Below are positions 42,301 to 48,300 of a DNA stretch of 64,000 nucleotides, one piece after another. A program made the position numbers and the translations under genes. Each line of letters opens with the position of its first letter. Position 1 is the first letter of the stretch. The notes beneath the pieces are model-generated. The model had not been told where the DNA came from. It was given only the letters and a program-made list of their open reading frames with translations, and ran no database searches. Location of the stretch: NCBI RefSeq assembly GCF_964204645.1, contig NC_134026.1:17624650-17688649 (forward strand), read 5' to 3'. The stretch comes from Tubulanus polymorphus. Taxonomy: Eukaryota > Nemertea > Palaeonemertea > Tubulaniformes > Tubulanidae.

Positions 42301-45300
42301 TTCGATTATATTTTCAAAAGCTTTTACGAAATAGCAATATTCAATAGGATCATGGCCGAAAATTGGCACTTCTTGTTGTGGTAAAGCCATTCGTTTTAGA
42401 CTTTTTACCATCGCAGCAAGATCACTATCACTATTACCTGTTGACGCAGCTACGGAATCCGAAACCACAGGACTTTGAACTTTGGTTGCCTTTTCTAGCA
42501 ACTCGCGATACTTTTTCTCTTCCCGATCGAAATACATATATGAATTTTCAATGTCATCATCTTCGATATACAGACAATGAACGGCGTCGTGCGCGTTTTC
42601 GAACTTTTCCCACGATTGTGTAACGTCGTCGATTAATTTCTTTACATCATCATACGGTAGCCCTTCTTTTAACGCCTTCCGAAGGATGTTGCTTCTTTTT
42701 GTGACGTTGGCCTTGAAACCCGCTCTCGATTTAACCTTCTCGTCAAGTGATGCCATCTCCCTCGTCATAAACAGTGTTGCAGATGACAAACGAAGTCAGT
42801 CGATACTTCTCATTGATGCGTTTATTTTCAAATTACGACGACAAAAAACAAACGACGAATATTACACGTTTCTACAAAAACAAATATTATAAGGGTAGGA
42901 AATGTTGTAAACAGTTACAATAATTAATTAATATAAATTTGCACAAAACTTACATGACGACTGAGGGAGATTCCAATATAGCAAGCACACAGACAAGCAC
43001 TGATACTCCGAGGAGCTCGAACGACCAAGTGCCAAAAATATTACACAAAATGCGGGAGTAACCCGGAAACGGATATGCCAATAAACTTTGAGGCGGGAAA
43101 ATAACAATACCAGACAACAACAACAATACAACACAATACTACCGAATACTGGAATACTGACAAGAGAACGAACAAAAGAACGACCAACTACCGTTACACT
43201 TTATACAAACAAATAACTTTACATATAACATATACATTGACTTCACACAAGTCATTTCAGAAGGTGCTTCAGTCCAGGGGTGTTTGACTGTTCATTTACC
43301 TCGACGACTGGTAAGTAGTCGCAAACTCGGCTCAAGAATGTCGGGAGGCAATGACCTCAGTCTTGGACTTAGTTCACCAGCTAGGGTTCTGTGTAAACGG
43401 GGAACTCTCAGCTGACGCCGGCTCAACAGTTCAGGTATCTCAGCATGGACTTCGATCTTCGAATCGGCAAGGTCTTTTCATCCATGGCTCAAGCCAAACT
43501 TCAAGAAGCTGTAGCGGGAGTTTCCGCAACCCCGAATACAGCTCGTTACTGGTCAAGGCTTCTAGGCTCCATTAGCTCCATCGGTCTGATGATGCCCTTA
43601 CGCCGCCTCAGAAGCAGGCGCTTGCAACAGTTTTGGAAAGTCTACTGGTCTCGGTCGAAGGGCAGCTGGGAGACCTTGATTCCCGTACCTCTAACGGATC
43701 TAAGATCAGACCTTCGTTGGTGGGCGGCAACTATGAATCTTAGTCGTAGGCTCCTGTTCGTGTATTCACGGATCCCAGCCACCAAGGGTCGAGGACGCAT
43801 CTGGAGAACGAAGTCAAGGCCAGAAAGTGGTCTCGCTAAGAGGCCACCAACCACATAAATTTCCTGGAACTTCTGGCCGTGTTGAAGGCTCTGAAGTTCT
43901 TTCACAGGAGAGTGGAGGGCCACCACCTTTGGTTAGCCACGGACAACTGAACAGTGAAGGCCTACCTTCAGAATCAAGGGGGCGCTCACTCAGAAACCCA
44001 CATGGACCTGTCAGCCTAAATTCTTCTTTGCCAGACAAAGGGCGTTTCCCTGACTGTGGCACATCTAGCAGGGAAAAGGAACATGATGGCCGATGCTTTT
44101 TCTTGTCAAGGTCAAGCTATTGCGACAGAATGGGTCCACCACCAAAAAAGTGGCCAATCGGGTTCGAGACATGTTCGGCAATCCTCTGCTGGATCTGTTT
44201 GCCACCCAGTTCAATCGGAGGTGTCCGCTGTTCATTTCCCGTTTTCAGACGTGGAAGCATGGGGGTCGATGCCTTCTCTCTGGACTGGTCAGGGATGCAT
44301 ACATGTGCGTTCCCTCCCACACCAGTCCTCCGGTGCCTGCTGGATCAAGTAGAGAGATCAGTCAATTGCAACATAGTTCTGGTAGCTCCATATTAGCCAG
44401 CTCAGAAATGGTTCCTACCACTTCTCAACCTTCTATGCGACAACCCCAGAATTCTTTTGTATTTCCCATCATTCCCACCATAGGAAGGGGTAAGTACTAC
44501 TCGGAAATACAAATTTTAGCTACAAAAATTGTAATATTTCATGGGCGGTTTCCAGTCGGTAATTTCCTATCATTAGCCCAAGAAGAAGAAAATACAGAAG
44601 CAAGAAAAAGCTATTGCCAAATTTCTCAGCTGTCAACTATCATAGCAGGCTTCAACCATACATGAAAAGTAGCTGATACAATTTCCTGCTAGGTTCTAAA
44701 TAACTCATGAAAACGGTTGAACTACAGTTTTGTGCTTTCTTAGATTTATTTGACAATCTCAAATGGCATTTGACATCAATGAAATTTCATTGAGATTATA
44801 TGACATTGAGAAATTTCATCGGGTCATATTCCACAGCATGGGGCCATAAATGTGAATTGAGTTAGAATGAGAATGGTTACGAACCTCATGCTGAGGTCGA
44901 CACGACCTTCTCACGGACGAGAAAAGTCACGGTCCTCACGCTGAGGCTAAGTCCGATGATTCTCATACCGGCGAGTAAGGTTACAAACCTCACATCGAGG
45001 TCTATCGCATTGTTCTCCACTCTGACGTGAACGACCGTAACGCTTCTCACAGATGAGAATGATTTCGAACCTCGCGTTGAGGTCAAATACGACGATTTCC
45101 ACTCTGAAAATCTAGAGATCAAATATTAGTTTGATACAGCACTGTTTATTTTGTATTGCATTTCACCAAGTGGGCTTTCTATCCCTGGGTGCCTAATTAT
45201 GAATAGATTGTGATGATTTTGGCTGCTTTTGCATTTCTATCATAGATGACCTATGTACTTTCAGGCGAAATGATAAGCTCAGCACAGGATAGCAGTAGCA

Positions 45301-48300
45301 GTGCAGTTGCTGGTTCAATTAAACGGGACAATGACAGAACAGACATTGATCGTCCGGCTAAACGACCAAGATCAGCTGATAGTGCAGAATTAGTAAGTGA
45401 ATTCTAGCGTCTCAGTGAATTTAGGATTTCATTTGGGCTTGTATTCTTTATCATTTACATATTTCTATCATTGTCAAAATAAATATTGTAAACTAGTGTA
45501 GTAATTTCCTGAATTAAGAGTGGCAGGAATTCCTCCTTCGAATATCAATATACACTTCATTCAGGGAATATTGTATCAGAAACATATCTAGAACATGTCT
45601 AAGACTTGTACTTTCTTAGGCTTTTGCTTCGTAAAGCGATAATCTTAATGGGTATATGTAATTTACAATAATCTATTATGATAGGTTACAGTACAGTAGA
45701 TATAGAAACCAAACACTTTATTTATATGTGGATATCTTGATCTTTTTTCAGAGTGGTTACTCTGTTCAGAGTACCACAACCAACAATCATTCAGATTTGG
45801 CAATGGACACGAGTCGAGAACACCCCTGGGAACACATGAAATCCTCAGAATTGGTCGATTATGATAAAACCCCACAAAGCGTTCGAAAATTCAGGCTCAA
45901 TTTTGGTAAGATATTATAGAGAATTGTAATATTCTTCTCGTACAACAAATACGCCGTCAAATCAAATTCCTCAAATCTCTACCCTCAGATTTAAAGTACG
46001 TCTGTTCTCTGTTAGAATACCCAATGGGTTAACTTCTTCACTACAGTAGATAATGCAGCACCCCTCACCAGGATTTGAACCCGATGGCATTATTCAATTG
46101 AAATCAATTCAATATTTGAGGTACTAAACCTCCTCCATCTGTGAGTGAGAATTGAAACTAAGTTCAAGCGGACAAGCCCAGATGAACGGCTACACGCCAG
46201 CGGCGTAATGACTCCCCACAGCCGCTATTGTAGTAACCACATATTTGCGACGTAATGCATGGCGAGGGAAGGTCATTATTTGCAATGTAAATATACATTG
46301 CAAATGGTAAGGCCTTTTTTAGCCACTTGGGACTTAACACGTTGACTGCCACTCAAAAAATTTTTTTTTCTCAACATTGCCAATTTCACCAATCAACGAA
46401 AAGCAGGCGGAAACCACATATATTGATTTTTATTGCATTTAATGCATGTATTACACCTATTATATGGTGAAAACAGAGTTGAATCGAGTCTCGTAGTTGG
46501 CAGTGGGGGTAAACGTTTTATACCAGTTGCCAGCTACGAGACTTGTAGTTGGTTAAAAGATTGGCTTGCACATACTAGAAATGAGCATTGTCAATGCACA
46601 TATGATGTACAATGATGCAAATGACTCAATTCAGATATTAGCTTTCCGTGAAGCCATCGTCAAACATTTGCTTGGCGACATCCCCCGCCTTGGCACCAGT
46701 TGCATTAGTTCCCCCTCCCCTAAACCCAGATGTTCCAGCAGCATTTCACTATCTTCATGTGTTCCCCCATCAGATAGAAAGCAATACCCCACAAAGCCAT
46801 GTCGCATTTGCAGAAGAGATGGTAACCGCAAAGAAACACGTTACGTTTGTGATGTCTGTCCTGGAAAACCAGCATTATGTGTAACCCCTTGTTTCAGGAG
46901 ATACCATGTACAAAACTAAAGAAATGCCATGACAACAATGCTATAATTTCTATCGTACTATGTTTATTATCGATTCACAGTGAGGTGAATCATTTCTTTC
47001 CAATTAGGAAAGGTATTTGATAAGCGTTTGATGCCTTATAAACTTTGATGTGAAAATAAGCACGTAATATAATTTGATTTTTTAGATGTTCATAAATAAA
47101 TAAAGAATTGATAAAAAAAGTTAGTTATTGATTTTTTTAAAATTACTTGTTTATCTGAGTTGCCAGACTTCGATTTATGTTGTTATCCACATTGCCAAAC
47201 AGAAAAAAAATGAATTCATTCACTCCGGGCTTACTACGAGATATCTCGTAGTGGCAAGGAGCGTAAACGGAATCCAGTTATTTTGAGAAGTTTTGAAGAC
47301 GCTTTAATAAAATGTCTTGATATTTGGGTTACACATGTATCTACCCTAGACACATCTTCAGCCCAAAAACTGGCCCTGTCAGAATCAAGATGGCCGACTG
47401 GCAGACATCGTTGTTCGCCAAAATTAGCACTTTTTACACGTTTTTGAACTTTTTGAGGGAAATTTTGAAGACGCTTTGATCAATTACCTTGATCTTTCAT
47501 ATGTATTTGAATCCCCCAAGGGCCCATTAGCATAAGAAAACTTGGGTCAATAAGCCTCAAGATGGCCATCCTATGACCTATTTAGTGCCCAAAAGTGTCA
47601 ATTTTGGCCCGAATTCTGAGTCCCTTAGCTTCCTACTGGTTTACTATTTCTCATTGCAATTTGCGATGGGTTTTCTTTGGAGAGGGATGTTTTATACCCG
47701 GGACAGGTATTTTTGATCAGCCAATTATGACGCAATTGGCGGCCATCTTGGTGTCATCAGTACTCATTCGTAGGTGGGAAAAAGTTTTTCGGCATTATAT
47801 TGATTCCTAAGCATATTTTGTGACCACAATGAATTAGAAAGTTGTAGCTTATAAAGTGTTCTATGATTGTGGTGAGTTTCAAGGTCATTGGCGTTAATAT
47901 CTTAGTATTTCTATATTATATTTGTACCAATGCATATTTTGTTACCACAATCAATTGCAAAGTTGTAGCTCATGACATCCTCTATGATTGTGGTGAGTTT
48001 CAAGGACATTAGTTATTCCATATGGTCACTAGGGGGCGTTGAATAGTAGAATAACTTAGTATTTCCTAATCATATTGGTACCTAGGCATATTTTGTTACC
48101 ATGACCGATTGCAAAGTTGTAGCTCATAACATATTCAATGATTGTGGTGAGTTTCAAAGACATTGGGTTTTGAATATGGTCACCAGGGGCATTGAATAGT
48201 AGAATAACTTAGTATGTCCATATTAAATTGGTAACGAGGTATATTTTGTTATCACAATCGATTACAAAATTGTAGCTGCTGAAATGTTCTATGATTGTGG

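Larger units (their letters stand above)
36785..43247 (-). mobile_element. BEL/Pao LTR retrotransposon, nearly intact, inserted in a DIRS relic
   Basis: The element is 6463 bp with LTRs at 36785-37247 and 42775-43247. Both start TGTTGCAG and end CTTCACA on the plus strand (TG..CA). CAAGT flanks it on both sides (36780-36784, 43248-43252), a 5-bp TSD. The LTRs appear to differ only by a 10-bp indel and one base (T/A at about 36815), so insertion was recent. A purine-rich stretch next to the 3' LTR (GAGGCCGGGAA on the minus strand, 37248-37258) is a candidate PPT. No PBS beginning TGG is seen. Confidence 0.95.

Noticed and set aside
43827-44396. 189-residue plus-strand ORF
   Set aside because: Mostly the wrong frame of the DIRS-like RNase H region; only its last part is in the real frame.
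44345-44489. Exon-like segment ending in a strong GTAAGT and rich in Ser/Pro/Gln, seemingly a linker exon between exons 16 and 17
   Set aside because: In another frame it reads VERSVNCNIVLVAPY, stop, PAQKWF.., the standard continuation of the DIRS-like relic, and exons 16 and 17 already join in frame.
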